64,000 nucleotides of DNA, from NCBI GenBank assembly GCA_009784825.1, contig WQXO01000005.1, positions 100,876-164,875 on the forward strand. Reading direction: 5' to 3'. The stretch comes from Oscillospiraceae bacterium (GTDB lineage Bacteria; Bacillota; Clostridia; Oscillospirales; Ruminococcaceae). A model generated the notes under the pieces. It saw nothing but the letters and a program-made list of their open reading frames with translations. It did not search any database and was not told the DNA's origin. The position numbers were made by a program, and so were the translations under genes. Below are positions 7,667-16,394 of the stretch, in pieces; position 1 is the stretch's first letter, and each line of letters starts with the position of its first letter.

Positions 7667-9325
7667 ATGGAAAATAACGCTAACTTTATTCACGATATTA
7701 TTGAGAAAGACCTCGCTGACGGTGTGGTTACGAAAGTCCATACCCGCTTCCCGCCTGAGCCTAACGGTTATCTCCATATCGGGAGTGCTAAGGCAATTCG
7801 GATAAATTCCGAGGCGGCGAAGAAATACGGTGGGGTGTTCAACCTGCGGTATGACGATACTAATCCGGAACGGGAGGACGACGAGTATGTCCGCTCCATT
7901 CACGAGGACATTAAGTGGCTTATTGGGGAAGAGCCCAGCGGAGGTGTGTTCTTCGGGTCGGATTATTTCGATAAGTGTTATGAGTTCGCCGTTAAGCTGA
8001 TTAATGACGGTAAAGCCTACGTCTGCGATTTAAACAATGATGAAATGCGGGAATACAGAGGTACACTTACTGAAGCGGGACGGGAAAGCCCCTATCGAAA
8101 CCGCAGTGTTTCTGAAAATTTGGAATTGTTCGGGAAAATGAAGAACGGTGAGTTCCCTAACGGGGCTTGTACGCTCCGTGCGAAAATTGACATGGCTTCC
8201 CCGAATATGAACCTGCGTGACCCTGCGATTTATCGGATTTTGCATACCGAGCATCACCGTCAGGGGGGTAAATGGTGCATATATCCGCTGTATGACTACG
8301 CTCACCCTATTCAGGATGCACTTGAGGGGATTACCCATTCCTGCTGTTCCATTGAGTTTGAGAACCACCGCCCGTTATATGATTGGGTGGTAGAGAATAT
8401 ATTTATTGAAACCGGCGATAGCTGGCAAAAAAGGCAGTGCCTGCCTAATCAATACGAATTTGCACGTTTAAACGTGACCTATACCGTTATGAGTAAGCGG
8501 TATCTAAGGGAATTAGTCGAGGGAGGATACGTTGACGGATGGGACGACCCCCGTATGCCCACATTATGCGGATTGAGGAGAAGAGGGTATACACCGTCTG
8601 CAATTAACGATTTTCTTGACCGTGCAGGCTATTCAAAAGCGATGAGCGTTGTGAGCATTGAAATGCTTGAGCATTGTATGCGGGAGGAATTAAACGAGAT
8701 TGCATTGCGGAAAATCGCAGTAATCGAACCATTGCTTGTAACTATTACGAATTTCCCCGACGATAAAAATGAAATTCCTTGTGAAATATCCAATCATCCG
8801 CAGAACCCCGAAATGGGAACACGTATTCTGCCTTTCACAAAGCAGGTATATATCGAACAGTCAGACTTTTCGGATAATCCGCCGCCGAAGTTCCACAGGT
8901 TAAAACCGGACAGTGAAGTTCGGTTGATGGGAGCGTTTATAATCAAGTGCGACGAGGTTATAAAAGACGAGAGCGGCAAAGTAGTCGAATTACGCTGTAC
9001 TGCCGATTTCCACACCAGTAAAGAAAGAAAAGTCAAGGGGACTATTCATTGGCTTTCTGTAAATAACTGCATTGACAGCATAATTATGCAGTATGACCGA
9101 TTGTTTACGGCAGAGGAAGTTGTCGGCGACGATTACAAGGATTTCTTAAATAAGGATTCTGTTAAGAGATATGACAGAGTTAAATTAGAGAAATCCCTCG
9201 AAACGGCGAAAACCGATGAGAGATTCCAATTCGTAAGAAACGGTTATTATTGCCCCGACAGTAAGAGTTTAGGTGTGTTTAACAGCATTGTGGGGCTGAA
9301 AAGCAGCTTTAAACCGAACGCCTGA
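7667..9325 (+). CDS. glnS: Glutaminyl-tRNA synthetase
   Basis: This 552-residue class I synthetase has RFPPEPNGYLHIGSAKA with the HIGH-type motif (37-40), NLRYDDTNPEREDDEYV and the KMSKS-type motif VMSKR (274-278). The length matches bacterial GlnRS, and the C-terminal beta-barrel anticodon domain is present. The protein charges tRNA-Gln directly in the cytosol. GlnRS rather than GluRS is favoured by the GlnRS-like PPEPNGYLHIG and the C-terminal HWLSV region. SD AAAGGAA precedes the ATG. The last 17 bases overlap the convergent zinc-ribbon gene. Confidence 0.93.
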   Translation: MENNANFIHDIIEKDLADGVVTKVHTRFPPEPNGYLHIGSAKAIRINSEAAKKYGGVFNLRYDDTNPEREDDEYVRSIHEDIKWLIGEEPSGGVFFGSDYFDKCYEFAVKLINDGKAYVCDLNNDEMREYRGTLTEAGRESPYRNRSVSENLELFGKMKNGEFPNGACTLRAKIDMASPNMNLRDPAIYRILHTEHHRQGGKWCIYPLYDYAHPIQDALEGITHSCCSIEFENHRPLYDWVVENIFIETGDSWQKRQCLPNQYEFARLNVTYTVMSKRYLRELVEGGYVDGWDDPRMPTLCGLRRRGYTPSAINDFLDRAGYSKAMSVVSIEMLEHCMREELNEIALRKIAVIEPLLVTITNFPDDKNEIPCEISNHPQNPEMGTRILPFTKQVYIEQSDFSDNPPPKFHRLKPDSEVRLMGAFIIKCDEVIKDESGKVVELRCTADFHTSKERKVKGTIHWLSVNNCIDSIIMQYDRLFTAEEVVGDDYKDFLNKDSVKRYDRVKLEKSLETAKTDERFQFVRNGYYCPDSKSLGVFNSIVGLKSSFKPNA

Positions 9326-10301
9326 CAGTTGCATATTCGCTCCTGAATTTTAAGTATGCTACGGCGAGAATTATCGAAGCGGTTACGCTTATTCCGGTTG
9401 ACAGTGCGGAGAGAGGGTCGGTGAACAATGTGCCTAATGCACCAAATCCGCTGAACCCCGCTGATACAAGAACAAATATAGGCATCAGTATAGGCATTTT
9501 CAATGGCGGGCTGTAGCTGAGCGATTCCTTAATCGCTCCTGCGGCTTTGACAACGGAAAGGTTGAATAATACAACAAGAGGTGTGGCGACTATAAAAGCG
9601 ATGATAGCTATTATACCTAATCCTACGAGCAAGAACGCAGTTTCGGCGGGGACTGCCGACGATGAAGCAAGCATGGCAATGCCGCCTATAAGTAATCCTA
9701 CACACATTAAACAACCGGCAATAAGGTTGAAAATGTAGACCCGTTTAACAATGGTGAAGCCGATTGTTTTAACGCTGGTGTCCTCATAGTCGCGGCACCA
9801 CTTGCAGGCGAGCCACATTCCGATAACGAGGACAAGCTCTGGGATTGCGAACAGGATTGATATAATCATTATGGCTATACCGCCGGCTTCAAAGTATTCT
9901 ATGTATTGGTGCATTATTGCTGCTGTGTCACGGTCAAACTCGGATAACCCGTCATAAACTCCTGCCATAAACGTACTGTGTGAGGCAATAGCCATGAAAA
10001 ATTGAATTGCCGCAACAATAGACAGGAAAACTAATCCGGTCAGGAACAGGTTGGACGAACCGTACTTTTTAACCAAGCTGATTAGTGGATTCGGGTGGTA
10101 GGTGGTGTCAGGCTGGTAAGCGTTATAGGCGGGCATGTTATAATTAGGCTGCTGATAAGTCGGGGGCGGAAACGACATGGGCGATATATCAACCACGGGA
10201 GCGGGTGTTTGGGCGGCTGTGAGCGGACTCTGCGTTCCGCATTGTTGGCAGAATGTGTCAATGTCCTGCATGTTGTTTCCGCAGTTAATGCAAAATTTCA
10301 T
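9309..10301 (-). CDS. Zinc-ribbon multipass membrane protein
   Basis: The 330-residue protein starts with a zinc ribbon (MKFCINCGNN then CQQCGTQ, residues 4-22), followed by a Pro/Tyr/Asn-rich linker and about six hydrophobic segments from residue 80 onward. Zinc-ribbon plus membrane proteins of this kind are common in Clostridia and mostly uncharacterised. It is transcribed towards glnS and overlaps its 3' end by 17 bases. No terminator is obvious between them, so transcriptional interference is possible. Confidence 0.75.
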   Translation of the reverse strand: MKFCINCGNNMQDIDTFCQQCGTQSPLTAAQTPAPVVDISPMSFPPPTYQQPNYNMPAYNAYQPDTTYHPNPLISLVKKYGSSNLFLTGLVFLSIVAAIQFFMAIASHSTFMAGVYDGLSEFDRDTAAIMHQYIEYFEAGGIAIMIISILFAIPELVLVIGMWLACKWCRDYEDTSVKTIGFTIVKRVYIFNLIAGCLMCVGLLIGGIAMLASSSAVPAETAFLLVGLGIIAIIAFIVATPLVVLFNLSVVKAAGAIKESLSYSPPLKMPILMPIFVLVSAGFSGFGALGTLFTDPLSALSTGISVTASIILAVAYLKFRSEYATVRRSV

Positions 10302-10396
10302 AAACTGTACCTTCTCTTTATTTAATGTGTTATTATACCATTATACAGCCATTATATCAAAAAATCAAGAAAAAATGAAAATATTCTCAAAAACTA

Positions 10397-10425
10397 TTGA
10401 CAGGTTTTATTTATTCTGCTATAAT
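10397..10425 (+). promoter_or_regulatory. Perfect-consensus sigma-A promoter for rpmB-rpmE
   Basis: TTGACA, 17-bp spacer, TATAAT. The leader of about 90 bases begins with the hairpin GCCTGTAAAACAGGC (10436-10450). An AT-rich repeat arm follows before the SD GGGGGTG. Confidence 0.85.
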
Positions 10426-10470
10426 GTTCAAGCATGCCTGTAAAACAGGCAAAATAAGTAATATTAATTT

Positions 10471-10505
10471 TTCATTATTAATTATTAATTATTAACTATT
10501 AATTA
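10471..10505. repeat. Solo AT-rich repeat arm in the rpmB leader
   Basis: The run TTCATTATTAATTATTAATT and following bases matches, in reverse complement and with few differences, the left arm of the MITE-like element at 47856-47980. It lies between the rpmB promoter and its SD. Confidence 0.65.
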
Positions 10506-10521
10506 GACCGGGGGTGTAATC

Positions 10522-10779
10522 GTGGCAAAATGTCAAATCTGCGGCAAGGGAGTCGCTTTCGGAATTAAATTATCACACTCACACAGACGTACTAACAGGA
10601 CGTTCAAGCCTAATGTTCAAAAAGTAAGGGCAATCGTTGACGGAACGCCTTGCAGAGTACATGCGTGTACAAGATGCCTGCGTTCGGGTAAGGTTGAGAG
10701 AAATATTTCTGAAATAAAAATCGACACTGCGTCTGTTGCCGAAACAATCGAAGCGGCAGCGGAAGCTATGGAAGCGTAA
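10522..10779 (+). CDS. rpmB: 50S ribosomal protein L28
   Basis: The 85-residue protein begins [14 protein letters not shown] and contains the L28 block [14 protein letters not shown]. It keeps both cysteine pairs (CQIC and CTRC), so it is the zinc-binding C+ form. It is a structural protein of the large ribosomal subunit. Start is GTG at 10522 with the SD GGGGGTG. The C-terminal tail ([12 protein letters not shown]) is longer than in Bacillus. It is followed after 17 bases by rpmE, and the two share a strong promoter. Confidence 0.95.
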   Translation: MAKCQICGKGVAFGIKLSHSHRRTNRTFKPNVQKVRAIVDGTPCRVHACTRCLRSGKVERNISEIKIDTASVAETIEAAAEAMEA

Positions 10780-10796
10780 AGGGGGATATACAGAAT

Positions 10797-11000
10797 ATGA
10801 AAGAGGGAATTCATCCGAAATATGAGGCGGCTGTTATTAAGTGTGCCTGCGGAGAGGTTATTAATACCCGCTCCACCAGAAGCGAAATTAAGGTTGAAAT
10901 TTGTTCAAAGTGCCACCCTTTCTTCACAGGGAAGCAGAAGTTAGTCGATAGCGGCGGACGTGTGACCAAGTTCAACAAGAAGTTCGGTTTAACTCAATAA
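10797..11000 (+). CDS. rpmE: 50S ribosomal protein L31 (zinc-binding form)
   Basis: At 67 residues with [32 protein letters not shown] and [14 protein letters not shown] this is a clear L31. The cysteines at CACG and CSKC mark the zinc-containing C+ type. It is the second gene of the rpmB-rpmE unit and is followed by two tandem terminators. Confidence 0.96.
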   Translation: MKEGIHPKYEAAVIKCACGEVINTRSTRSEIKVEICSKCHPFFTGKQKLVDSGGRVTKFNKKFGLTQ

Positions 11001-11008
11001 ACAATTAG

Positions 11009-11075
11009 GGACGCCAGTATATGGCGTCCGTTTATTTGCATAAGTTTTTGTCGGCGTTTTAGTGGAAAACGCCGA
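11009..11075 (+). terminator. Two tandem intrinsic terminators after rpmE
   Basis: The first is an 8-bp stem GGACGCCA/TGGCGTCC (11009-11029) followed by CGTTTATTTG. The second is a 10-bp stem TCGGCGTTTT/AAAACGCCGA (11051-11075) followed by ATTTTATT. They insulate dgt from ribosomal-protein transcription. Confidence 0.8.
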
Positions 11076-11140
11076 ATTTTATTAAAAATAAAGGTGAAAT
11101 AAGCGGAACAATCGTATTTATATATAGAAGAGGATACTAT

Positions 11141-12136
11141 ATGACAATTCGTGAAATTACAATAGAAAATGAAAACCTGCTGTTATCTCAGTTCGCACGG
11201 AAGAGTGAGGATTGTGAGGGGCGGGACGTTTTTGAGCCTATCTGTGATATACGCACCGACTTTCAGCGTGACAGGGACAGGATAATCCACTCAAGCTCGT
11301 TTCGGCGGTTGAAACACAAAACACAGGTATTTTTGTTCCCGAAGTCGGAGCATTATCGAACACGGCTGACACATACCTTAGAAGTTGCACAGATTGCACG
11401 GACAATCGCACGAGCGTTAAGGCTGAATGAAGATTTAACAGAAGCAATTGCATTAGGGCATGACTTGGGGCATACACCGTTCGGGCATGACGGGGAGAGA
11501 GTGTTAGACGAGTTATACGTTGACGGGTTTCGCCATTATGAACAGAGCGTCCGTGTGGCAGAGGTAATCGAGCGGGAGGGTGTGGGTCTGAACCTTACTA
11601 AAGAAGTGCGTGACGGGTTTTTGAACCATTCCAGTAAAAAAGAAGCCGCTACCTTAGAGGGGAATATCGTTCGGTTCGCTGACAAAATCGCCTACATAAA
11701 CCATGATATTGAGGATGCGGTAAGGGGGGGTGTTCTTAATCCCGATGACCTGCCCGCTAATGCGGTAAAAGTCCTCGGAAACGACAAGAGTGCGAGAATA
11801 ACCTCGCTGATTATTTCACTTATTAATAATAGTGGTGAGAAAATCCAATACGACGAGGAAACAAAAAAGGCACATGATGAGTTAAGGGCGTTCATGTTTA
11901 AGAATGTTTATCATAACGAGAAAATTAATACCGAGAAGGAAAAAGCAGTGCATATCGTGAGGTTTTTGTATTCCTATTACGTTAAGCACCCCGAAAAAAT
12001 GTCCGGCTTGTATCGGGATTTGGCGAGGAAGTATTCTGTTGAGAGAGGCGTGTGTGACTATATTTCGGGAATGACCGACGATTATGCCATTGACAGGTTT
12101 ACGGAATTGTGCGTTCCTAAGGCGTGGAAAATGTAG
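11141..12136 (+). CDS. dgt: dGTPase-like HD-domain triphosphohydrolase
   Basis: The 331-residue protein has the Dgt opening RDRDRIIHSSSFRRLKHKTQV and the HD metal ligands in RTRLTHTLEVAQIA (His78) and ALGHDLGHTPFGH (His107-Asp108). The length matches the short Firmicutes form. The family hydrolyses dNTPs, classically dGTP, to nucleoside and triphosphate. Its place upstream of dnaG and rpoD is typical for Clostridia. The last codons (ELCVPKAWKM) occur again downstream of the next gene as ELCVPKAWIM followed by a stop, so the 3' end of dgt has been duplicated. Confidence 0.93.
   Translation: MTIREITIENENLLLSQFARKSEDCEGRDVFEPICDIRTDFQRDRDRIIHSSSFRRLKHKTQVFLFPKSEHYRTRLTHTLEVAQIARTIARALRLNEDLTEAIALGHDLGHTPFGHDGERVLDELYVDGFRHYEQSVRVAEVIEREGVGLNLTKEVRDGFLNHSSKKEAATLEGNIVRFADKIAYINHDIEDAVRGGVLNPDDLPANAVKVLGNDKSARITSLIISLINNSGEKIQYDEETKKAHDELRAFMFKNVYHNEKINTEKEKAVHIVRFLYSYYVKHPEKMSGLYRDLARKYSVERGVCDYISGMTDDYAIDRFTELCVPKAWKM
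12104..12136 (+). repeat. 3' end of dgt, first copy of a direct repeat
   Basis: These 33 bases encode the last ten Dgt residues and stop. They match 12993-13025 at 30 of 33 positions. Weaker similarity extends about 14 bases upstream. Confidence 0.75.
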
Positions 12137-12151
12137 TGTTGAGGAGAAAAG

Positions 12152-13009
12152 ATGGGCTTAGACGTTACTATAAAGCAGAAAAAACTTTTCAAAAAGCCTC
12201 TTCCGTTTGAAGTAATCCGTGGGGATTTAAGCTACGGCAGTGGTGATGCCTACCATCGTTTAGACGAGGGCAAAACAAACGAGGACGGTTTTATTTTGTT
12301 TAATCCCGCTCATATCGGCAGGGGGATTGGCGTTGAATGGAAAAAGGGAGAGAAGAACAAAGTGTTTTTGCGACTTCCTTTTCCGGCGAGCGAAGAAGAT
12401 GTTGACGATTTTTATAATGTTGTTGAAAGAATTATCGCTTTTTGGGAAGCGGACGAATTTGAACAAGACGGCAGTATTCTGCCGGTCAGTATAATTCCGG
12501 AACAACGTGTGCATATAAAAGGATTTAATCTTGAAACATTAAATAAAATGTGCAGTGATACACATGGAGCACTCACGCTCTATTGTGCTATGAACCCGTT
12601 GAATCTGACCGTTGAAGAAATAGAGCAGTTTACCGTTGCGAAAAGCTTAGATAATTTCCGTGATTATATGCATGAAAAGCAGTCCATTGACGCTTATTAC
12701 GCTGTACCTCGTTTTTATGGAATAGACAATAATAAAATCATGGGCGTATACACAGTGACTGAGGATGTGGTAAGCATTGTACCCAAAGAGCCGTACCTGC
12801 CTTTCGGTGTGGAGCTTGAGGTGGACGAGTGGGAGGTTTGTTTGTTTTCCCAAACGAGAAACGGCATTGTCGGGAATTGTAAGTACGAAGATTTTATAAG
12901 TAGCGTTATCGAGTTTTCCGAATATGACAGCACGCATATTGTATTCAAGGGGCTTTCTCTTGATAAAATAGATGAAATTATTGACAAGTACCGAATTGTG
13001 TGTCCCTAA
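12152..13009 (+). CDS. DUF4299-like protein in a cassette behind dgt
   Basis: The 285-residue protein has no signal peptide or membrane helix. MGLDVTIKQKKLF at the start and NPAHIGRGIGVEW near residue 50 resemble the Firmicutes DUF4299 family as I remember it. No function is known. The ATG has a GAGGAG SD. Its final residues (IDKYRIVCP) are read in a different frame through the duplicated 3' tail of dgt, so its natural C-terminus was probably altered when the cassette arrived. Confidence 0.65.
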   Translation: MGLDVTIKQKKLFKKPLPFEVIRGDLSYGSGDAYHRLDEGKTNEDGFILFNPAHIGRGIGVEWKKGEKNKVFLRLPFPASEEDVDDFYNVVERIIAFWEADEFEQDGSILPVSIIPEQRVHIKGFNLETLNKMCSDTHGALTLYCAMNPLNLTVEEIEQFTVAKSLDNFRDYMHEKQSIDAYYAVPRFYGIDNNKIMGVYTVTEDVVSIVPKEPYLPFGVELEVDEWEVCLFSQTRNGIVGNCKYEDFISSVIEFSEYDSTHIVFKGLSLDKIDEIIDKYRIVCP

Positions 13010-13025
13010 GGCGTGGATAATGTAG
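12993..13025 (+). repeat. Remnant second copy of the dgt 3' end
   Basis: In the dgt frame it reads ELCVPKAWIM and stop, against ELCVPKAWKM in the intact gene. It is probably the original dgt tail, separated from the gene by the inserted cassette. Confidence 0.75.
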
Positions 13026-13042
13026 TATATTGGAGGACTGTT

Positions 13043-14698
13043 ATGAACATCAGAAGAAACCCGATATTCGTAATTTTGGCAGTGTTTGTTATGCTTGTTA
13101 TGGTTTTGTCGACGACGGCGTGTGGCGGCGGAGGCGGTAATTCCGGCGGAGGTGGAGGCGACCGTGACCGTGACAGGGACCGTGACAGAAACGATGAGCC
13201 AAGCAATTCCAACAGCGGCAGCGGTAGCGGGAATGACAGCTCCGAAATAGATTATATAGGAGAAGCAGATTGGATTTATTCTATACAAGGTTATCACGGT
13301 TATATACACAGGGTTCGCCCTGATGATACAGGTTTAATGCAGCTGTCCACTGTTCAAGCGGAAATAATGCATGTGGTTGATGACTGGATTTATTTTGCAA
13401 ACGGGGGCGTTCCGGAAACAGCAGGGATTTATAAAATTCGCCACGACGGAACAGAAGAAACAAGGATTTATAATTATGCGTGTGCTTATAAAGCTTTGAC
13501 GGTTGCCGGTGACTGGGTTTATTTTAGTGTTACCGATTCAGGAATTTTCCGCATTAGTACAGACGGCTCTGACTCTCAACTGATTAGTTCCACGAAAGAT
13601 GTAGTGTCGCTGGCAGTGCATGGAGGTTATGTATATTATTCCTGTTATACATATCAATCTGTAGCGGGAATCGGACGAATCAACCTTACAGAATATGAAA
13701 AGAACAGAGCAGCGAATTTGCCAAGTCCGAGTCCGGAGATGATTGTTGATGCTGATGACGGTATTTACAGCGGAAAAATAGGGCAAATAAAAGTGTACAA
13801 AAACATGCTTTATTATGTCTCATTTGACGGTATATATAAAATGGATTTTAACAGCCTTGAAGTAACCCAAATGGTAGCTATAGACAGAAACGCTTATGCA
13901 GAGCCGGAATATTTTTCTATATCGGACGGCTGGATTTTTTATTCAGACCAAACCAGAGACGGCGGATTTTTTAAGGTAAAAACAGACGGTTCGGGCAGCA
14001 TGAGGTTAATTTACTCTACGAGCGGTAACACGGAAATTATATCTGCAGGTGCTTGGTTTTATACCCAATTTAGAAAACAGCGTAATGATGTTTCTGTTTT
14101 TCTCGATGATGAATGGGAAGATTATTATAATTCATACGAACGGGGAGACCGTGTGGTTTTAAATAATTTCTACGGATATAATTTTGCCGCTTGTTTCTGC
14201 TGCAACGGTAACAATAAGCCTGTTAATGACACAGGTTCTACCCCACCTAATGACGGAGGTTCTACCCCGCCTAATGACGGAGGTTCTACCCCGCCTAATG
14301 ACGGAGGTACACCTCCGCCCAATGACGGAGGTACACCTCCGCCGGACACACTGAGACCCGGAGGAAACAATGACGAACCCGGAAATCCTGTGTATGTGAT
14401 AGTAGAAGGAATAACCATCGAGCTTTGCAGTGACGTGTACGGCACAGGTGCAACCATGACTGTTACAGTGAAAAACCTGCCTCGTGAAATGGAGAGCAAC
14501 CGTGCATTTATTGCAATTTATATCAAAGATGCCGCACATGCACAGTATCAGGAATATCAGTATCCTAAGGCGAGGAGCAGCGAGCATACGTTCACTGTGC
14601 CGAGAGAGGTTGGGGATTATGAAATTCGATTGTACAGGCAGGATTATATATATAATGATGAAACTTTTGTGATGAGTGTACCGTTTAAAGTGGAATAA
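13043..14698 (+). CDS. Lipoprotein with DUF5050-like beta-propeller repeats and C-terminal Ig-like domain (paralogue 1)
   Basis: I place the start at ATG 13043 (SD GGAGGA), since upstream codons are the dgt remnant. The 551-residue protein has a lipobox (LSTTAC), a glycine-rich stretch and an Arg-Asp dipeptide repeat. Repeated units of about 45-50 residues with WIYF/WVYF and DGTEET/DGSD motifs follow, typical of DUF5050-like propellers. A five-fold Pro/Gly/Asn repeat leads to a C-terminal beta domain (VEGITIELCSDVYGTG to the end). It should be displayed outside the membrane. Function is unknown. The next gene is a close paralogue. Confidence 0.8.
   Translation: MNIRRNPIFVILAVFVMLVMVLSTTACGGGGGNSGGGGGDRDRDRDRDRNDEPSNSNSGSGSGNDSSEIDYIGEADWIYSIQGYHGYIHRVRPDDTGLMQLSTVQAEIMHVVDDWIYFANGGVPETAGIYKIRHDGTEETRIYNYACAYKALTVAGDWVYFSVTDSGIFRISTDGSDSQLISSTKDVVSLAVHGGYVYYSCYTYQSVAGIGRINLTEYEKNRAANLPSPSPEMIVDADDGIYSGKIGQIKVYKNMLYYVSFDGIYKMDFNSLEVTQMVAIDRNAYAEPEYFSISDGWIFYSDQTRDGGFFKVKTDGSGSMRLIYSTSGNTEIISAGAWFYTQFRKQRNDVSVFLDDEWEDYYNSYERGDRVVLNNFYGYNFAACFCCNGNNKPVNDTGSTPPNDGGSTPPNDGGSTPPNDGGTPPPNDGGTPPPDTLRPGGNNDEPGNPVYVIVEGITIELCSDVYGTGATMTVTVKNLPREMESNRAFIAIYIKDAAHAQYQEYQYPKARSSEHTFTVPREVGDYEIRLYRQDYIYNDETFVMSVPFKVE
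14225..14344 (+). repeat. Five 24-bp in-frame tandem repeats (proline-rich linker)
   Basis: Five units of AATGACGGAGGTTCTACCCC plus four bases encode NDGGSTPP, drifting to NDGGTPPP in the last two. Tandem repeats like this can change copy number by slippage. They are not CRISPR-like because there are no spacers. Confidence 0.9.
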
Positions 14699-14719
14699 AT
14701 TATTATTTGGAGGACTGTT

Positions 14720-16366
14720 ATGAACATTAAAAGAAACCCGATATTCGTAATTTTGGCAGTGTTTGTTATGCTTGCCATGGTTTTGTCGATGACGGCGTGT
14801 GATACCGGTGGCGGTAACTCCGGAGGTGGTGGGGGCGGTGACCGGGACAGAGACCGAGACCGTGATAGGGACAGAGATGAAGAAAAGCCGGAAAATTCCG
14901 CAAACGGCGGCAGTAGTAAAGGCGACAGCTCGGAACTCGATTATTCCGGAGAGCCGACATGGCTTTATTTTACACTTTATCAAGGCGGTTTATGGAGAAT
15001 GCTCCCCGACGGTACGGAAGCAACCCAGTTGACCTCTGTGCGGGCAGATGTGACTTATGTGGCTAAGGACTGGGTTTATTTCATAAGCTGGGGCGTTCCC
15101 GAAACGGCAGGCGTTTATAAAGTCCGCCATGACGGTTCCGAACAAACAAGATTGAACGAAAAAGCGTGCAGTATCGGAGTTTTGACGGTTGCCGGAAACT
15201 GGGTTTATTTTAACGCAAATTCTACAACAGATACCGGAATATACCGCACGCACATCGACGGCTCTGTTACCGAAAAGATGAGCGGCGGTTCAGACATTAC
15301 CTCCCTTGCGGTGCATGGCGGTTATGTATATTATTCCACTCAGGCAACAGCAAGCTATGAAAGATATAAAGATGGTATATACCGAATAAGCATCGCCGAG
15401 TTTGAACAAAAGAAATGGGCGACCGGTGAAAAACTCCTTGAACCCGATGATTACGGCGAAAGAGTCGGTCATTTGTTGGTTTATAAGGATATGCTGTATT
15501 TCAGCGGACTCGACGGTGTATATAAAATGAATTTCAACAATTTTGATGTAACAAAGGTTGTCGAATTATATGACGATGTTTTTACCGGACCGGGACCTTT
15601 CACCATAACAAGCGATTGGGTTTATTATACGGAAAGACGTTGGGACTACAAAGGGATTTACAGAATAAAAACAGACGGCTCGGATAATATGCGGTTGACC
15701 GATGCAGGCGGCGGGGAAATTCTCGCAGCAGGCGGCTGGATATATTTTTGGACGACTAAACAGCGCAATGATGTTTATGTTGCTGTCGATACCTACGAAG
15801 ACAACATAGCTGCCATAGAACGGGGTGACCGTATAACATTAGCGGAACCTTTAAGGGACAATAAAGCCGCTTGTTTCTGCTGTAAGCCGGGTGGTGACAG
15901 CGGCGATAATCCTCCTCCGCCACCACCGTCCTCTTCGTCTGAAGAAACGTCAACTACACCGACTACACCCGATACGCCGCAACCTCCTCCGCCACCTCCT
16001 CCCGATACGCCGGATACACCGCCTCATTATCCCGAGATTAACGAACCCGGGAATATCGTGTCTGTGGTAGTGGACGGAATAACCATTGAGCTTTGCAGTG
16101 ACGTGTATGGCACGGGTGCAACCATGAATGTTACGGTGAAAAACCTGCCACGTGAAATGGCGAACAATAATGCGTTTATCGCAATTTATAAAGTGGGCGG
16201 TAAGCACGGGGATTATATGGAATACCAGTATCCCAAGGCGAGGAGCAGTGAGCATAAATTCACCGCACCAAGGCAAGCCGGAAATTATGAAATTCGATTA
16301 TACAGCGAGGATTATATATATAACGATACCACTTTTGTGATGAGTGTGCCGTTTAAGGTGCAGTAG
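14720..16366 (+). CDS. Lipoprotein with DUF5050-like beta-propeller repeats and C-terminal Ig-like domain (paralogue 2)
   Basis: The 548-residue protein shares its signal peptide (RNPIFVILAVFVML), lipobox (LSMTAC), Arg-Asp repeat, propeller-like repeats and C-terminal domain (VDGITIELCSDVYGTG) with the gene before it. The linker differs: it is polyproline with a short Ser/Thr stretch instead of NDGGSTPP repeats. The identical GGAGGACTGTT leader before both start codons shows a tandem gene duplication. Both sit inside the dgt-dnaG-rpoD cluster. Surface sensing or binding is a guess. Confidence 0.8.
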   Translation: MNIKRNPIFVILAVFVMLAMVLSMTACDTGGGNSGGGGGGDRDRDRDRDRDRDEEKPENSANGGSSKGDSSELDYSGEPTWLYFTLYQGGLWRMLPDGTEATQLTSVRADVTYVAKDWVYFISWGVPETAGVYKVRHDGSEQTRLNEKACSIGVLTVAGNWVYFNANSTTDTGIYRTHIDGSVTEKMSGGSDITSLAVHGGYVYYSTQATASYERYKDGIYRISIAEFEQKKWATGEKLLEPDDYGERVGHLLVYKDMLYFSGLDGVYKMNFNNFDVTKVVELYDDVFTGPGPFTITSDWVYYTERRWDYKGIYRIKTDGSDNMRLTDAGGGEILAAGGWIYFWTTKQRNDVYVAVDTYEDNIAAIERGDRITLAEPLRDNKAACFCCKPGGDSGDNPPPPPPSSSSEETSTTPTTPDTPQPPPPPPPDTPDTPPHYPEINEPGNIVSVVVDGITIELCSDVYGTGATMNVTVKNLPREMANNNAFIAIYKVGGKHGDYMEYQYPKARSSEHKFTAPRQAGNYEIRLYSEDYIYNDTTFVMSVPFKVQ

Positions 16367-16394
16367 ATTAATTATTTAAAAGAGGGGATTTATT

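Noticed and set aside
7637-7675. GAAAATAAC repeat at the toxin end and glnS start as another tail duplication
   Set aside because: Only nine bases match in AT-rich sequence, which chance can explain.
14225-14344. Five regular 24-bp repeats as a CRISPR array
   Set aside because: They are contiguous, in frame and without spacers, and no cas genes are present.
14159-14983. 274-codon minus-strand ORF across the two lipoprotein genes
   Set aside because: It is antisense to the Pro/Gly repeats and the next signal peptide and spans two real genes.
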